The position numbers and the translations under genes are program-made. DNA of 55,529 bases from Legionellales bacterium (lineage in GTDB: Bacteria; Pseudomonadota; Gammaproteobacteria; JAHCLG01): NCBI GenBank assembly GCA_026125385.1, contig JAHCLG010000014.1, positions 1 through 55,529 on the forward strand, given 5' to 3'. Shown in pieces: positions 25,598-34,840 of the stretch (the first letter of the stretch is position 1; every line of letters begins with the position of its first letter). Under the pieces are notes generated by a model. It was not told the DNA's origin and searched no databases. It worked only from the letters and a program-made list of their open reading frames with translations.

Positions 25598-26057
25598 TCC
25601 ACTTTCACAATTAAAACCTTTACATTTACCACCCGCCATTACCTTTTGGCCACCAGCACCGGGTTGGCTAATATTAAGCGCCTTGGTTATTTTTATGAGC
25701 GCAGGTATCGTTTATTATTTTATTCGTCGCTATCAAAACCAACGTGGAAAACGTTTTGCACTTCAACAACTCCACACGTTACAACAACAATTTGCTCAAC
25801 CCGATTATCGTCCGCAAATTATCAGCAATATTTCCCAATTATTAAAACGCGTGGCCTTATTACATCATCCACGCCAACAGGTCGCCGGATTAACGGGCAC
25901 GAAATGGCTACAATTTTTAGATGAGTCAGGACACACCCAAGATTTTCAACACGGCATTGGCAAAATTTTAATTAGCGCCCCTTATAATCAGCATATTCCA
26001 GAAAATGCGGAAGAATTATTTCCTTTAGTCAAACGTTGGATTGAGAAAAACGCATGA
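25584..26057 (+). CDS. DUF4381 small membrane protein
   Basis: The 157-residue product has one membrane helix at about 27-47 (GWLILSALVIFMSAGIVYYF) after the family start DPLSQLKPLHLPPAITFWPPAPGW, and a cytoplasmic helical domain (RQQVAGLTGTKWLQFLDES). This is the DUF4381 protein found between DUF58 and BatA in gammaproteobacterial Bat operons. It overlaps both neighbours by a few bases. Confidence 0.9.
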   Translation: MNSTDPLSQLKPLHLPPAITFWPPAPGWLILSALVIFMSAGIVYYFIRRYQNQRGKRFALQQLHTLQQQFAQPDYRPQIISNISQLLKRVALLHHPRQQVAGLTGTKWLQFLDESGHTQDFQHGIGKILISAPYNQHIPENAEELFPLVKRWIEKNA

Positions 26058-27058
26058 TTAATCTCGCAACACCTTTTGCCTTGTTATTATTACCCGTGCC
26101 CTGGCTAATTCGCCGTTTTTTGCTCAGCAAACCACAACCGCACACGCTGGCGTTAAAAATTCCTTTTTTTGCTACGCTGCGTAAATTATCGGGGATCAGT
26201 TCAAATCCTCTACCCAGCAAATCTTGGCGTCATCATTTGGAATATATTATTTGGTTTTTATTAGTATTCAGTTTAAGTGGGCCACAATGGTTGGGAAAAC
26301 CTATTACAACAGACCGCAGTGGACATAATATAATGTTGGCCATTGATTTATCGGGATCGATGTCTCTGCCCGATTTTACGTTAAATAATCAACGATACGA
26401 TCGCCTATCGGTAGTGAAACAAGTGGCTGGAAATTTTATTCAACAACGCGAAGGCGATCGCGTAGGTTTAATTTTTTTTGGCACTAAAGCCTACATGCGC
26501 ACTCCTCTCACCTTTGATTTAACGGCAGTAAAACACGCGTTAGACACGGCAAACATCGGCCTCGCCGGACAAATGACCGCCATCGGAGATGCGATTGGTT
26601 TAGGCATTAAGCGTTTACAACATTTTCCTGCCAATTCTCGCATGATCATTTTATTAACCGATGGTGCCAGTAATATAGGCGAAGTAGAACCCTTGCAAGC
26701 CGCAGAATTAGCCGCAGCACAACAGGTAAAAATTTATACCATTGGCATTGGTTCGGAACATTTAGAAATTCCCACCTTATTTGGGCCACAAGAAATTAAT
26801 CCTTCTTTAACGTTGGATACCGAAACTTTACAAAAAATCGCCGATATTACTCACGGACAATTTTTTCGCGCACGCGATACCCAAGCGTTAAAAAATATTT
26901 ATCAAAAAATTGATGAATTAGAACCCGTTGACTCTCAACAATCGATTTATCGACCGATTAAACCGCTTTATCCTTACCCTTTGGCATTGGCCTTATTACT
27001 GTTGTTTTGCTTATGCCTTACGCCATTCAGATTGATAACTCAATGGGAGGCAAAATAA
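26054..27058 (+). CDS. batA: BatA-like von Willebrand factor A membrane protein
   Basis: The 334-residue protein has two N-terminal membrane segments (about 7-24 and 60-76), a vWA domain with the MIDAS metal site AIDLSGSM and TDGASNIGE, and one C-terminal helix (YPYPLALALLLLFCLCL). The topology is that of BatA, whose vWA domain faces the periplasm and interacts with BatB and the MoxR/Bat complex. The TAA overlaps the next ATG as TAATG. Confidence 0.92.
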   Translation: MINLATPFALLLLPVPWLIRRFLLSKPQPHTLALKIPFFATLRKLSGISSNPLPSKSWRHHLEYIIWFLLVFSLSGPQWLGKPITTDRSGHNIMLAIDLSGSMSLPDFTLNNQRYDRLSVVKQVAGNFIQQREGDRVGLIFFGTKAYMRTPLTFDLTAVKHALDTANIGLAGQMTAIGDAIGLGIKRLQHFPANSRMIILLTDGASNIGEVEPLQAAELAAAQQVKIYTIGIGSEHLEIPTLFGPQEINPSLTLDTETLQKIADITHGQFFRARDTQALKNIYQKIDELEPVDSQQSIYRPIKPLYPYPLALALLLLFCLCLTPFRLITQWEAK

Positions 27059-28053
27059 TGACATTTCATTTTTTACGCCCTCTGTGGTTATATGGATTTA
27101 TTCCAGTGATGGGATTAATTATTTTATGGTGGCTTTTTCGCGAACGCCAAAGTAATTGGCAACGCGTGTGTGATCCCCATTTATTAAGCCATTTATTAAA
27201 TAAACCCATCCAATCCTCTGCATTAAATTGGTCATTACTATTCATCGCACTCACCTTAAGTTTAGGAATAATTGCTTTAGCTGGCCCCACGTGGCGAGAA
27301 ATTCCACAAGCCACTTATCAAACGTTGAGTTCACGCATGATTGTGCTCGATATGTCAAATTCAATGAATGCGACAGATTTAACACCGAGTCGTTTAGCAC
27401 GCGCTCGTTATAAAATTTTAGATTTATTGCAGCATAATCAAGGTGCGCGAGTTGGCATGGTCGTATTTAGTGGGGATGCCTTTACCGTTTCACCATTAAC
27501 TGAAGATGCCAATACCATCTCTCTATTAGTCCCCACCCTTGCGACATCGATAATGCCGATTGCCGGAGATAATCTTAGCAGTGGCTTACAACAAGCGGCT
27601 CAACTTTTACAACAAAGCAATGCCACCGATGGATCTATTATTTTAATTACCGATAGCCAACCCACGACTCATGATGTGCAATTAGCACAACAATTGCATC
27701 AACAAGGAATGGAAATTTCTGTATTAGGCATGGGCCGTGAACAATCGGTACCGTTACGTGATGAGCAAGGACAATTAATTCAAGATGGCGATGGCGAAGT
27801 GGTGATGACCCATTTTGATCCTGCGGCGTTAGCCCAATTAGCTCAAGCAGGTGGCGGTCTCTATCAAACCTATACCACTGATAATAGCGATATTAATGCC
27901 ATTCTTAATTCAATAAAAACTCATGCGGATGCCACACTGACTAAAACTACTCACGTCATTTGGCAAGATGAAGGACGTTGGTTTATTTTATTCATGATGA
28001 TAATGATCGCTCTTGCACTAAGACGAGGTTGGTTACATGAGGTATTACGATGA
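27058..28053 (+). CDS. batB: BatB-like von Willebrand factor A membrane protein
   Basis: This vWA protein of about 331 residues is a paralogue of the previous gene. It starts MTFHFLRPLWLYGFIPV at an ATG preceded by GGGAGG (27045-27050); an upstream ATG at 27007 lies inside the batA coding region and is not used. It has helices near the N-terminus and about residue 60, a MIDAS VLDMSNSM, LITDSQPT, and a final helix WFILFMMIMIALALRRGW. The overlap of 4 bp with the TPR gene supports one operon. Confidence 0.92.
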   Translation: MTFHFLRPLWLYGFIPVMGLIILWWLFRERQSNWQRVCDPHLLSHLLNKPIQSSALNWSLLFIALTLSLGIIALAGPTWREIPQATYQTLSSRMIVLDMSNSMNATDLTPSRLARARYKILDLLQHNQGARVGMVVFSGDAFTVSPLTEDANTISLLVPTLATSIMPIAGDNLSSGLQQAAQLLQQSNATDGSIILITDSQPTTHDVQLAQQLHQQGMEISVLGMGREQSVPLRDEQGQLIQDGDGEVVMTHFDPAALAQLAQAGGGLYQTYTTDNSDINAILNSIKTHADATLTKTTHVIWQDEGRWFILFMMIMIALALRRGWLHEVLR

Positions 28054-28787
28054 TGAAAAAATTATTGCTTATCTCATTATTATTTATCGCGCTAAACGCC
28101 CAAGCTTTTACTTGGCAAGATTTATGGCTTAGGCGCGATCAACAAGGTATTCGCGCTTTAAGAAATGGTGATCCTCGTCAAGCTGCGCAGTTATTTCAAT
28201 CTATCCCCTGGCAAGGCGTTGCAGAATATCAAGCAGGAAATTTTAATCACGCTAGCAAAAAATTTTCGCAACAAAAAACCAGCGATGGTTATTATAATCA
28301 AGGTAACAGCTTAGCGCAGCTAAAAGATTACGATGGCGCTATTGCAGCTTATGATAAAGCCATTCAATTAAATCCTAATAATCACGATGCTATTTATAAT
28401 CGAGATTTATTAAAAAAATTACAACAACAGCAGCAACAGGCTGCAAATTCGTCATCCGCGCAGCAAGCAAATCCACATCCGACTCATTCAAAAAATCAGC
28501 AACACGCGCCGTCGTCGAACCTATCACATTCAGCAGAGTCTCACTCTGCGGCGAAGCCCACTGATAAAACTCAAGATCCTTCCTCTTTGCCAAATCCACC
28601 CCAAGAACTTGCGAATAAAACAGACCCAAACGCTACAAACAAAGTAGAGCAAATTATTTCACAACGTGAGCAGCAACAAGCCACGCAACAATGGCTACGC
28701 CGAATTCCCGATGAACCCGGTAGTTTATTAAAACAAATTTTTTGGCAAGAATATCGTAAACGCCTAGAAGCAGGAGGCCACGCGTGA
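28050..28787 (+). CDS. batC: BatC-like TPR lipid-free periplasmic protein
   Basis: The 245-residue product begins with a signal peptide (MMKKLLLISLLFIALNAQAF), then TPR units at about 50-115 (YYNQGNSLAQLKDYDGAIAAYDKAIQLNPNNHDAIYNRDLL), then a long Gln/Ser/Pro/His-rich disordered segment, and a final conserved helix (ATQQWLRRIPDEPGSLLKQIFWQEYRKR). That C-terminal block is typical of BatC/BatB-associated TPR proteins. It would bridge the BatA and BatB domains in the periplasm. Confidence 0.88.
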   Translation: MMKKLLLISLLFIALNAQAFTWQDLWLRRDQQGIRALRNGDPRQAAQLFQSIPWQGVAEYQAGNFNHASKKFSQQKTSDGYYNQGNSLAQLKDYDGAIAAYDKAIQLNPNNHDAIYNRDLLKKLQQQQQQAANSSSAQQANPHPTHSKNQQHAPSSNLSHSAESHSAAKPTDKTQDPSSLPNPPQELANKTDPNATNKVEQIISQREQQQATQQWLRRIPDEPGSLLKQIFWQEYRKRLEAGGHA

Positions 28788-30508
28788 TGAAAAAATATCT
28801 CTTACTCGCGATTTTATTATGGATCATCCCTACCTTTGCTCTTAATCTAACCGCGAGTATCGATCGCAATACCATTAATCTTGGTGAAACGTTTATCCTA
28901 ACCCTCACTACCGATGATCAAAATTCCCCCGCACCACAATTGCAGGGATTAGAAAAAGATTTTACGATTTTAGCGCAAGCCAAAAATAGTCAAGTAGCGG
29001 TCACCAACGATCACGTTGAAGCAAAAACTGCGTGGATAATTCAACTACAACCTAAAAATATCGGTAATTTAACCATCCCGAGCATTACTGTTGGCAATCA
29101 AGCCACCAAACCCATCGAGATTAAGGTTAATAAAAATACCACCACTCTTAATACTAACGATGACCTTATAATAAAAAATACGATTAATCTGCAATCTGCT
29201 TATGTTCAGCAACAAATTCTTTATCAAGTTGAATTATACGCAACTTCCGCTTTGGCCAATGCTTGGCAAGATGCGAAATTAACTCCCCCCCAAGCCAATG
29301 ATATGATCGTTCAACAATTAGGAAATTATCACTATCATCAAACAACATTAAATGGAAAACAATATTTAGTAGCGACTGTTAATTATGCTTTATTTCCGCA
29401 AAAAAGCGGCACCTATACGATTACGCCGCCGCAATTTCATGGCAATGCTATTGTGTCTCCGAGTTCTCAACAATTACAACAATCGTTATTTAATAATACG
29501 CCATTTTATTCCACGAGTATTAAACCGCTAGCAGCACGGGGTAAAGAAATAACTATCGATGTGCAACCTCAACCCGCAGCATTCACGGGTAAAACCTGGT
29601 TGCCAGCGCAACAATTAAGTGTGGAAGAATCTTGGTCTTCCTCACCGCAACACTTAAAAATAGGCCAACCCATCACACGCACGATTACGATAAAAGCCAT
29701 CGGCTTAACCGCAGAGCAATTACCAAGCTTACCCACAGCCGCATTTGATCACGTCAATAGTTATCCTGATTTACCCCAGTTGCAAACTCAACCTTCCGCG
29801 CAAGGTGTGATAGGCAGCCGTAGTGAAAAATGGGTATACGTGCCCACGCAAGCGGGAAAAATTAATTTACCCGCAATTACTCTTCCTTGGTGGAATACCA
29901 ACACTAATCAACTCGAAATCGCACAAATTCCCGCCTATACCTTAACCGTTAGTGGCCAAGCAGCAACCACTGCATTGCCTGCGCCAAGTAATCATTCAGC
30001 GATATCCACCGTGACACCTTCGCAAAAACCCGCATTCACGACACATAAAATAAATTCTCTATCGGCATCGTGGAGTATCTGGATTGCGATGCTATTTGCC
30101 GGTTTATGGCTAGTCACACTGGGATTATGGCTTTTTAGTCGAAGAAAAAAATCGCATAACCCTTCACCCACCTCCGACGTCGTCAGTTTAAAAGCCTCAC
30201 GTGCGAAAATTAAACAAGCCTGTTATCAACAAAATCCCCAGCAATTAAAAGAAGCATTAATTGCCTGGGCACAAGCACGTTGGCATAAAAAACAACTGTT
30301 AAGTTTAGGGCAAATAAATGAAAAAATTGGAGATGATCCATTAGCCGAAGAAATAAAACGCCTGGATTATGTCTTATATTCTGGCGGAAAAATGACGTGG
30401 GATGGTCAACACTTTTGGAAAATTTTTATTAATTATATTCGTCAACATAAAATTTTAAAAAAGAAATCCGCTAAACCGAGTTTACCGTTACTGTATCCTA
30501 AAAAATAA
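28784..30508 (+). CDS. batD: BatD-like oxygen-tolerance protein
   Basis: The 574-residue protein has a signal peptide (residues 1-20), a long beta-rich periplasmic part of BatD type (ASIDRNTINLGETFILTLTTD; YALFPQKSGTYTITPPQF; WVYVPTQAGKINLPAITLPWWN), one membrane helix at about 435-458 (WIAMLFAGLWLVTLGLWLF) and a cytoplasmic helical tail. BatD closes the operon. The complete set suggests the Bat complex works in envelope stress handling; oxygen tolerance is the name given from Bacteroides work and is not proven here. Confidence 0.88.
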   Translation: MMKKYLLLAILLWIIPTFALNLTASIDRNTINLGETFILTLTTDDQNSPAPQLQGLEKDFTILAQAKNSQVAVTNDHVEAKTAWIIQLQPKNIGNLTIPSITVGNQATKPIEIKVNKNTTTLNTNDDLIIKNTINLQSAYVQQQILYQVELYATSALANAWQDAKLTPPQANDMIVQQLGNYHYHQTTLNGKQYLVATVNYALFPQKSGTYTITPPQFHGNAIVSPSSQQLQQSLFNNTPFYSTSIKPLAARGKEITIDVQPQPAAFTGKTWLPAQQLSVEESWSSSPQHLKIGQPITRTITIKAIGLTAEQLPSLPTAAFDHVNSYPDLPQLQTQPSAQGVIGSRSEKWVYVPTQAGKINLPAITLPWWNTNTNQLEIAQIPAYTLTVSGQAATTALPAPSNHSAISTVTPSQKPAFTTHKINSLSASWSIWIAMLFAGLWLVTLGLWLFSRRKKSHNPSPTSDVVSLKASRAKIKQACYQQNPQQLKEALIAWAQARWHKKQLLSLGQINEKIGDDPLAEEIKRLDYVLYSGGKMTWDGQHFWKIFINYIRQHKILKKKSAKPSLPLLYPKK

Positions 30509-30523
30509 GTAGGGCACAAAAAA

Positions 30524-30700
30524 TTAGCAAGATTCCATAAAATCCACTTTAATTTTTGTATGCTCCTCCAGAATAGTTAATATTTCTGTAGCACAATATA
30601 ATTTATCGCGTTTGTTATTATCGAAATTGTCAATATTCGCTAATAGTGCATTTAATCCATCAGCTGGTCGTCCACCCACGTTTTCTTTGCCGCACAACAA
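30524..30700 (-). pseudogene. C-terminal remnant of an unknown gene
   Basis: A minus-strand frame of 58 codons reads LCGKENVGGRPADGLNALLANIDN...LYCATEILTILEEHTKIKVDFMESC and stops at 30524. It has no ATG; an in-frame TGA lies at 30701-30703. The composition looks protein-like, with an amphipathic helix near the end. It is most likely the tail of a lost gene between the Bat operon and the N-formylglutamate amidohydrolase. Confidence 0.35.
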
Positions 30701-30711
30701 TCACGGCTTCT

Positions 30712-31413
30712 TTAAGCTTGGATTTTTGCTAAACCAACCGCCACACTCTCGGCAATGGCTTGAAATAATCTGAGCTGATTACGCGGTGTTTGTTTGACTA
30801 AGCGTTGATTCATTTCAATTTCAATTCCTAAATAATGTTCTGGGGGCAAAGTTTGGCGTAAATGAGTAGTGAAGCCATCGCTGGTACCTTGATACGGAGA
30901 ATTAAAATGGATGGTATTAGTAATTTGCCGCTGCAAATGGCGGCGGAGGTTTTGACAAAAATCCCGTTCACCAGAACGCTTTGGATCAAACAATAATCCA
31001 ATATCGGTTTCGCGCTTAACGCCACGCAGAATAGGAGTAAAACTGTGGATTGATAAATGAATAACGCCTTCACCTTGAGTTAAAATCGCTTGGATGTGAT
31101 TTTCAATTTCTGAACGATAAGGTAAATAGTAACGCTGAATAATTTTTTCTGGGATTTTTTCTCCTAATTTCATTACTGCTGAATGAAATAATTGCGGATT
31201 ATCCAACGAACGATTTAAATCGATGAGCAACCGACTCATTGTTGCGGCTTTAGCATAACACTTTAAATGCTTTGCTAAATACATAAATAATGCTTTTGCA
31301 CCCTTATCAATCCCTCGATGACTGTTTAAAAAAGTTTGCGAAAACAGTGACTGAAAAGATTTAGGCATCGCATTGGTAGCATGTTCACAGGTTAAAATAA
31401 CTCGATATTTCAT
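30712..31413 (-). CDS. N-formylglutamate amidohydrolase family protein
   Basis: The 233-residue protein starts MKYRVILTCEHATNAMP, the typical HutG-like start, and has RLLIDLNRS and VIHLSIHSFTP with the metal-binding His residues, DIGLLFDPKR and YQGTSDGFTTHLR. The family removes formyl or acyl groups from glutamate; here there are no histidine-degradation genes. The ATGA overlap with the GCS2-like ligase puts it at the end of the amidoligase operon, where it may trim or recycle N-acyl glutamate intermediates (inference). Confidence 0.85.
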   Translation of the reverse strand: MKYRVILTCEHATNAMPKSFQSLFSQTFLNSHRGIDKGAKALFMYLAKHLKCYAKAATMSRLLIDLNRSLDNPQLFHSAVMKLGEKIPEKIIQRYYLPYRSEIENHIQAILTQGEGVIHLSIHSFTPILRGVKRETDIGLLFDPKRSGERDFCQNLRRHLQRQITNTIHFNSPYQGTSDGFTTHLRQTLPPEHYLGIEIEMNQRLVKQTPRNQLRLFQAIAESVAVGLAKIQA

Positions 31414-32639
31414 GGCATGAATAACTCATTAGCCTGCAAACATTGCAGAGTTTTACTGTACACTTCTCGCAACTGGGTTACGGTTATAGTTTTTCCAGCA
31501 GCTTTTAATAAACGTGCGCTTAAATTACCATGCTTAAGAATTTTTTCAGCCGTTTGTAGATAGAGCGGCGCAATATAATGACTGGCTTGTTCAATGAGTT
31601 TATCAAGCAATGCTTTAAATTGCTGAATATTTTTCTGCGCTAAACCAAATTGTTGTAAATATTTTTTATCATCACAATGGGCTTGCATGCCCAGTTTTGT
31701 TGCTTCATCTAACAGATTTTTTAATACTATAGTATCGCAAGGCGAACACAAAAACTGATCGGTAGTATCGATTAAATAATGCAAAATACCGTTGATGATG
31801 GCCACACAAGTTAAATCTGCTAAAGGACACTCTTGTGAATCCATTAAGCGAATTTCAATCGCATCCCGTTCAAACCGGGCAATGGCACCACGCGAATTGA
31901 CCCACTCATGTTGTAATATTTTTTCTGGATCAAGTGGTTGAAGGGCTTGATAAATTTTATTTAAAATTTTATCGTGATAATCATTCTCTGAGGTGACAAA
32001 TTCTGGAATGATATTGCCGGAAATAATTGGGATTTTTTTCTGATTGTTTTTATAACAGTACAACCGACTATCTGCTAATTGCGTTGATTTTCCTTCTAAA
32101 AACGGTGTGCTCGCACATAATGCTGGAATTAAAGGCAAAATAATGCGGATCGCACTATGTAAACGATAAAATTCTTCATCATTGGCAAACGGTAAATTTA
32201 AATGAATACTTTGCAAGTTAGCAAATCCGTGTCCATGACAACCAAAAATTTTATCGTAAGCTTGATAAATTTCTTTATTGCCATGCGGCCATAATTCAAT
32301 CGTGTGATCGGGAATAAGCCAAGGATGCGCGCCACTAGGCATTAATGTGGTATTAAACTCTGCTAATACGGGGTTCAATACTTCTGTTACTGTGCGATGA
32401 AATTGTTGATGGGTATTTTCCGTTAAAGGTTGTGGCGAACTCATTTTTAATTCGATAACATGGCGAACTAATTCATTGCTAATACCAATTTCGCCACACT
32501 CTACTTCATCGGTTATTTCACCAGCAATTTTTTCTAAAATTAAATCACAGTTGGGTTTAATGTTTAATGATTGTGGATCAACGAGCATATACTCAATTTC
32601 AACACCCACTGCGGAAAATAAGCCTAATTTCTGTGTCAT
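31410..32639 (-). CDS. GCS2-type carboxylate-amine ligase
   Basis: The 409-residue protein belongs to the glutamate-cysteine ligase 2 superfamily: GVEIEYMLVDP with Glu14 and Glu16 as metal ligands, NELVRHVIELKMSSPQPL, GAHPWLIP, HGFANLQSIHLNLPF, and RFERDAIEIRLMDSQECP near the centre. These enzymes form an amide between a glutamate carboxylate and an amine with ATP. It is not the standard GshA of gammaproteobacteria, and its amine partner is unknown. It follows the ATP-grasp gene by 11 bp and overlaps the amidohydrolase gene by 4 bp. Confidence 0.85.
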   Translation of the reverse strand: MTQKLGLFSAVGVEIEYMLVDPQSLNIKPNCDLILEKIAGEITDEVECGEIGISNELVRHVIELKMSSPQPLTENTHQQFHRTVTEVLNPVLAEFNTTLMPSGAHPWLIPDHTIELWPHGNKEIYQAYDKIFGCHGHGFANLQSIHLNLPFANDEEFYRLHSAIRIILPLIPALCASTPFLEGKSTQLADSRLYCYKNNQKKIPIISGNIIPEFVTSENDYHDKILNKIYQALQPLDPEKILQHEWVNSRGAIARFERDAIEIRLMDSQECPLADLTCVAIINGILHYLIDTTDQFLCSPCDTIVLKNLLDEATKLGMQAHCDDKKYLQQFGLAQKNIQQFKALLDKLIEQASHYIAPLYLQTAEKILKHGNLSARLLKAAGKTITVTQLREVYSKTLQCLQANELFMP

Positions 32640-32650
32640 AAATATTCCTA

Positions 32651-34108
32651 TTATAAATAACCTTTTGCTTTACGCATTCGATTTAAAAACCCATTCATAA
32701 TCACGGTATATAATTCATCGCCACTGACTGAATCTTCGATATTGGCATCAATATTAGGATTATCGTTTACTTCAATCACGTAAACTTCTTTATTCATTTC
32801 TTTTAAATCAACGCCATATAAGCCATCACCAATTGCTTTACTCGCACGTAACGCGGTGTTAATCACATTTTTAGGCGCTTCAAATACAGAAACCGCATCG
32901 AAATCTCCCATGGTTTCTTTTTCATCTTTCCAATTATAAATTTGCCAATGATCTTTCGCCATATAGTAACGACAAGCGAAAATAGGCTTGTTATCGAAAA
33001 TGCCAATTCGCCAATCAAATGCGGTTGGCATATAGGCTTGTGCAATAATTAAATCTGATGTTGCAAAAAATTCTTTGACATAGACTGAATATTCTTCAAA
33101 AGATTCGGCTTTAGTCACGCCTAAAGAAAAAGCGCCAGCCGGTAATTTCAAAATACAAGGAAATCCAATTTCTTGAATGATAGTCTGCCAATTGTGTTTA
33201 TGTAAAATAATGGTTTTTGGTGTGCGAATTTTATGTTTTGCTAATAATTCTGCTAAATAAACTTTATTGGCACATTTTAAAATAGATTGTGGATCGTCTA
33301 TCACCACTAAACCATCGGCTGCAGCTCGGCGCGCAAAACGATAGGTATGATGATTAACCGCTGTGGTTTCGCGAATAAATAAGCCATCGTATTCACCGAT
33401 ATAACGATAATCATCGTGCTCTATGATATCGACATGAATTCCCAAATGCTCCCCTGCCCTGACAAATTTTTGAATGGCACCTTTGTCTGAGGGTGGGTTT
33501 TGCTCTTCACGATTAATGAGTAATGCCAAATCAAACACGGTATTTTTTTTATTAGGCGAATGAAAACGTTTTTTACTAAAATAGTCTTTTGCAGCTTCTT
33601 GCAAAAATTCGCGATGATTTTCTGGAACATCGTTAATGGTAATAATACTCACTTTTTTCATTACCCATAATTTTCGCCGCACAAACACAACACGGATTAA
33701 TGGCGCTGGAAACAAATAATGAAGTTGTCGACACAAATGTTCGTAATGTTTTGCTAAATTTTTCCCAAAATAAATGCTTAAGTGGAATTCATCGGATTTA
33801 ATTTTTGCTAGTGAGTGTTGAGCGTCATCAATAATGGTATCAAATAGTGCGGTAGATAACGAATTACTTTTTAAATCTTGAATTGAGAGTGCCGAAGGAA
33901 TAATTTTATGACCACGGGCCTGAGCTAAAAGAGAAACATAATAGCCTAAGCTTTGATAGCGATAAGATTTGCATAAATTGATTACCCGCAGAGTGCGATG
34001 CTTGATGTATTTTTCATTGGTTAAATAATCTTGTGCCTCGACTATTTCGGTAAAATCCCGTGCAAACTCCCAAAAATCGGGTTTGTCAGTAACAAGTATA
34101 GTCTTCAT
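32651..34108 (-). CDS. RimK-like ATP-grasp ligase
   Basis: The 485-residue protein has an N-terminal RimK-associated domain (about 1-190), a linker with RAGEHLGIHVDIIEHDDYRYIGEYDGLFIRETTAVNH, and an ATP-grasp core from about 270 (PKTIILHKHNWQTIIQEIGFPCILKLPAGAFSLGVTK) to the metal-binding end Glu446-Val-Asn448-Asp-Asn450-Pro. ATP-grasp enzymes of this type couple amino acids, often glutamate, to a carboxylate. Its start overlaps the preceding C39-like gene by 23 bp. The substrate is unknown; with the GCS2-like neighbour two amide-forming steps are encoded side by side. Confidence 0.87.
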   Translation of the reverse strand: MKTILVTDKPDFWEFARDFTEIVEAQDYLTNEKYIKHRTLRVINLCKSYRYQSLGYYVSLLAQARGHKIIPSALSIQDLKSNSLSTALFDTIIDDAQHSLAKIKSDEFHLSIYFGKNLAKHYEHLCRQLHYLFPAPLIRVVFVRRKLWVMKKVSIITINDVPENHREFLQEAAKDYFSKKRFHSPNKKNTVFDLALLINREEQNPPSDKGAIQKFVRAGEHLGIHVDIIEHDDYRYIGEYDGLFIRETTAVNHHTYRFARRAAADGLVVIDDPQSILKCANKVYLAELLAKHKIRTPKTIILHKHNWQTIIQEIGFPCILKLPAGAFSLGVTKAESFEEYSVYVKEFFATSDLIIAQAYMPTAFDWRIGIFDNKPIFACRYYMAKDHWQIYNWKDEKETMGDFDAVSVFEAPKNVINTALRASKAIGDGLYGVDLKEMNKEVYVIEVNDNPNIDANIEDSVSGDELYTVIMNGFLNRMRKAKGYL

Positions 34109-34829
34109 ATTTATCCTTCGGCGAGATAATTAATAAGTTTGAATCGTAGGTTAATACACCTAACATAATTGAATTAATTAAACGTGAACGCGTAACTTTA
34201 TAGTAATTATTTTTAGAAATTGGATTCGTGCGATGCGGATCGGCGACAACAAGATTGCGGCCTTCATCGTCAATTCCGCATAAAATCACAAAATGCCCAC
34301 AAGGATCGCCGCGAATATCATCGTAGATTGATTCACCTTTACGATTTGTACGTTCACGTGGCGATTGATAAAGATAGGTTGCGCTTAACCCCGTGAGTAT
34401 TGGTTTCTTTTGAGCAAATAGACATTCTAGTAGCGTTAAATTTAAATCCTGAAAACGGATTTCACCACCTTTACGCAACATTTTAATATAGGCATTTGAG
34501 GCTTCGATATCGCGGCGATAGGTCAGATATTTTTTTTGTTGATGAAGTTTTTTTAAGAGATCTTTATTTTCGGTACGATGGGTACGCCTATCAAACCAGG
34601 TCGGATCAAAAATATTGATATTATAAACGTAAGCAGTGACCCGATAATTTCGATCAAGTGCATGACACGCTAAATACGCCGGTAAGGTGCCGCCATTTCG
34701 CGCTTTTTTTACTTGTTTAATCACCTCGTCTAGGGAAATATTATCGCCATAATGACGATAAACGGCATGTAGGCTGGTAGGACCGCAAGTCTCATCGTCA
34801 GGTTGAGTTTGTATTTGAATCGGTATCAT
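34086..34829 (-). CDS. C39-like cysteine peptidase family protein
   Basis: This 247-residue papain-fold protein has Cys15 in ETCGPTSL, His179 in PCGHFVIL and Asp197 in VVADPHR, giving the full C39-like triad. There is no transporter part, unlike bacteriocin exporters, and no signal peptide. C39-like proteins without a transporter occur with ATP-grasp ligases. It may cleave or transfer an amide in the peptide-like product; amidase or transglutaminase action is also possible. It lies 11 bp after the GNAT-nitrilase gene. Confidence 0.8.
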   Translation of the reverse strand: MIPIQIQTQPDDETCGPTSLHAVYRHYGDNISLDEVIKQVKKARNGGTLPAYLACHALDRNYRVTAYVYNINIFDPTWFDRRTHRTENKDLLKKLHQQKKYLTYRRDIEASNAYIKMLRKGGEIRFQDLNLTLLECLFAQKKPILTGLSATYLYQSPRERTNRKGESIYDDIRGDPCGHFVILCGIDDEGRNLVVADPHRTNPISKNNYYKVTRSRLINSIMLGVLTYDSNLLIISPKDKYEDYTCY

Positions 34830-34840
34830 TAATCCTGCAC